From: Fusobacterium sp.
GTDB taxonomy: Bacteria > Fusobacteriota > Fusobacteriia > Fusobacteriales > Fusobacteriaceae
Assembly (NCBI GenBank): GCA_018457305.1
Contig: JAGYHM010000073.1
Location: 1 to 5,888 of the forward strand
DNA length: 5,888 nt
Reading direction: 5' to 3'
Made by a program: the position numbers and the translations under genes. This document shows, piece by piece, positions 5,496-5,888 of this stretch; positions within the stretch are counted from its first letter, which is position 1, and every line of letters starts with the position of its first letter. The notes beneath the pieces were generated by a model that had not been told where the DNA came from, did no database searches, and was given only the letters and a program-made list of their open reading frames with translations.

Positions 5496-5888
5496 ATTCT
5501 TTTCCTATATAAATAATTATCTTTTCAACTTTATTATCATAATACCATCTACTTTTTTTAGGAATTATAACATTATCAGGTGTTAGTAATCCATATTCTC
5601 TAAGACAATCCGTTACTCCAGATAAAAAATTTCTTCCTTTATTTATACTAAATTTATATTCTTTTTCTTCATTAATTATTACATCTATTTTTTCTCTTCC
5701 TTCAAGTTGTTTCATTATAGTTGTTGGACAAGAAAAAATTCTTGCTCTTATATCATTAGAAGTTATATTTTTTTCTATATAATCTTTTCTTTCTTCTTTA
5801 TTTTCTATTTTATTTTCTTTATTATTTTCGATTTCAGAAATATTTAAAAATTTATCCATCTCTTTAGAACTAAATTTAGGAATATATA
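5488..5888 (-). CDS. C-terminal part of an unrecognised protein, partner gene of the methyltransferase
   Basis: The minus-strand frame is open from the right edge to TAA at 5488-5490, giving at least 132 residues, so the gene is cut by the window. An in-frame ATG at 5857-5859 could start a 123-residue protein. Its only nearby purine-rich stretch (AAAGAG) directly abuts the ATG, and the frame continues upstream without a stop, so a longer protein is more likely. A highly charged Asn/Glu/Lys-rich stretch (ISEIENNKENKIENKEERK) looks like a linker or short coiled coil. It is followed by a compact folded-looking domain containing CPTTIMKQLEG, FSINKGRNFLSGVTDCLREYGLL and IPKKSRWYYDNKVEKIIIYI. I do not recognise the family. 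The 8-base overlap with the methyltransferase implies translational coupling and a joint role. A restriction or specificity subunit is possible, but no nuclease motif is visible in the part present. Confidence 0.6.
   Translation of the reverse strand, partial: YIPKFSSKEMDKFLNISEIENNKENKIENKEERKDYIEKNITSNDIRARIFSCPTTIMKQLEGREKIDVIINEEKEYKFSINKGRNFLSGVTDCLREYGLLTPDNVIIPKKSRWYYDNKVEKIIIYIGKEYE

Noticed and set aside
5488..5888. Calling the partial upstream gene a restriction endonuclease
   Set aside because: Position next to a methyltransferase is suggestive, but no convincing PD-(D/E)XK, HNH or GIY-YIG motif is visible in the portion present. The only E-x-K string lies in a low-complexity context.

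Overview
This is a very AT-rich bacterial window with the standard genetic code: TGG encodes Trp and TGA acts as a stop. Most genes have strong AGGAG-type ribosome binding sites, several use TTG or GTG starts, and the set of genes resembles that of a low-GC fermentative anaerobe. Base composition and the style of terminator and ribosome binding site suggest Fusobacteriota. A low-GC clostridium or Brachyspira cannot be excluded from this sequence alone.

Layout. On the minus strand, reading from the right edge, one tightly packed run of genes holds: the C-terminal part of an unrecognised ORF that enters from the right edge; a compact DNA amino-methyltransferase overlapping it by 8 bases; a small HIRAN-domain protein; a malic enzyme; and a class II fumarase (fumC). 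The run ends at a bidirectional terminator near 1618-1649. To the left of that terminator a small two-helix membrane protein is read on the plus strand from a near-consensus promoter. Divergent from it, on the minus strand, is a GIY-YIG nuclease-like protein with a DUF4357 tail. That gene is followed at once by a short membrane-protein ORF with no standard start codon, probably a decayed or truncated gene. Malic enzyme and fumarase together connect pyruvate, malate and fumarate. The upstream genes (methyltransferase, HIRAN) are DNA-modification or DNA-handling genes, so the run mixes two functional themes.

The most notable feature is a pair of short GC-rich palindromic elements of about 67-81 bp that share one architecture. 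One lies between malic enzyme and fumC, flanked by a perfect 7-bp direct repeat (ATTATTT) that looks like a target-site duplication. The other lies inside fumC, in the opposite orientation, and adds about 26-27 in-frame codons to a conserved enzyme. The two copies share sequence blocks. They differ in the arms of their hairpins, yet both arms change together so that pairing is kept. They look like members of a mobile palindromic repeat family able to insert into coding sequence, comparable in behaviour to the palindromic elements of Rickettsia.
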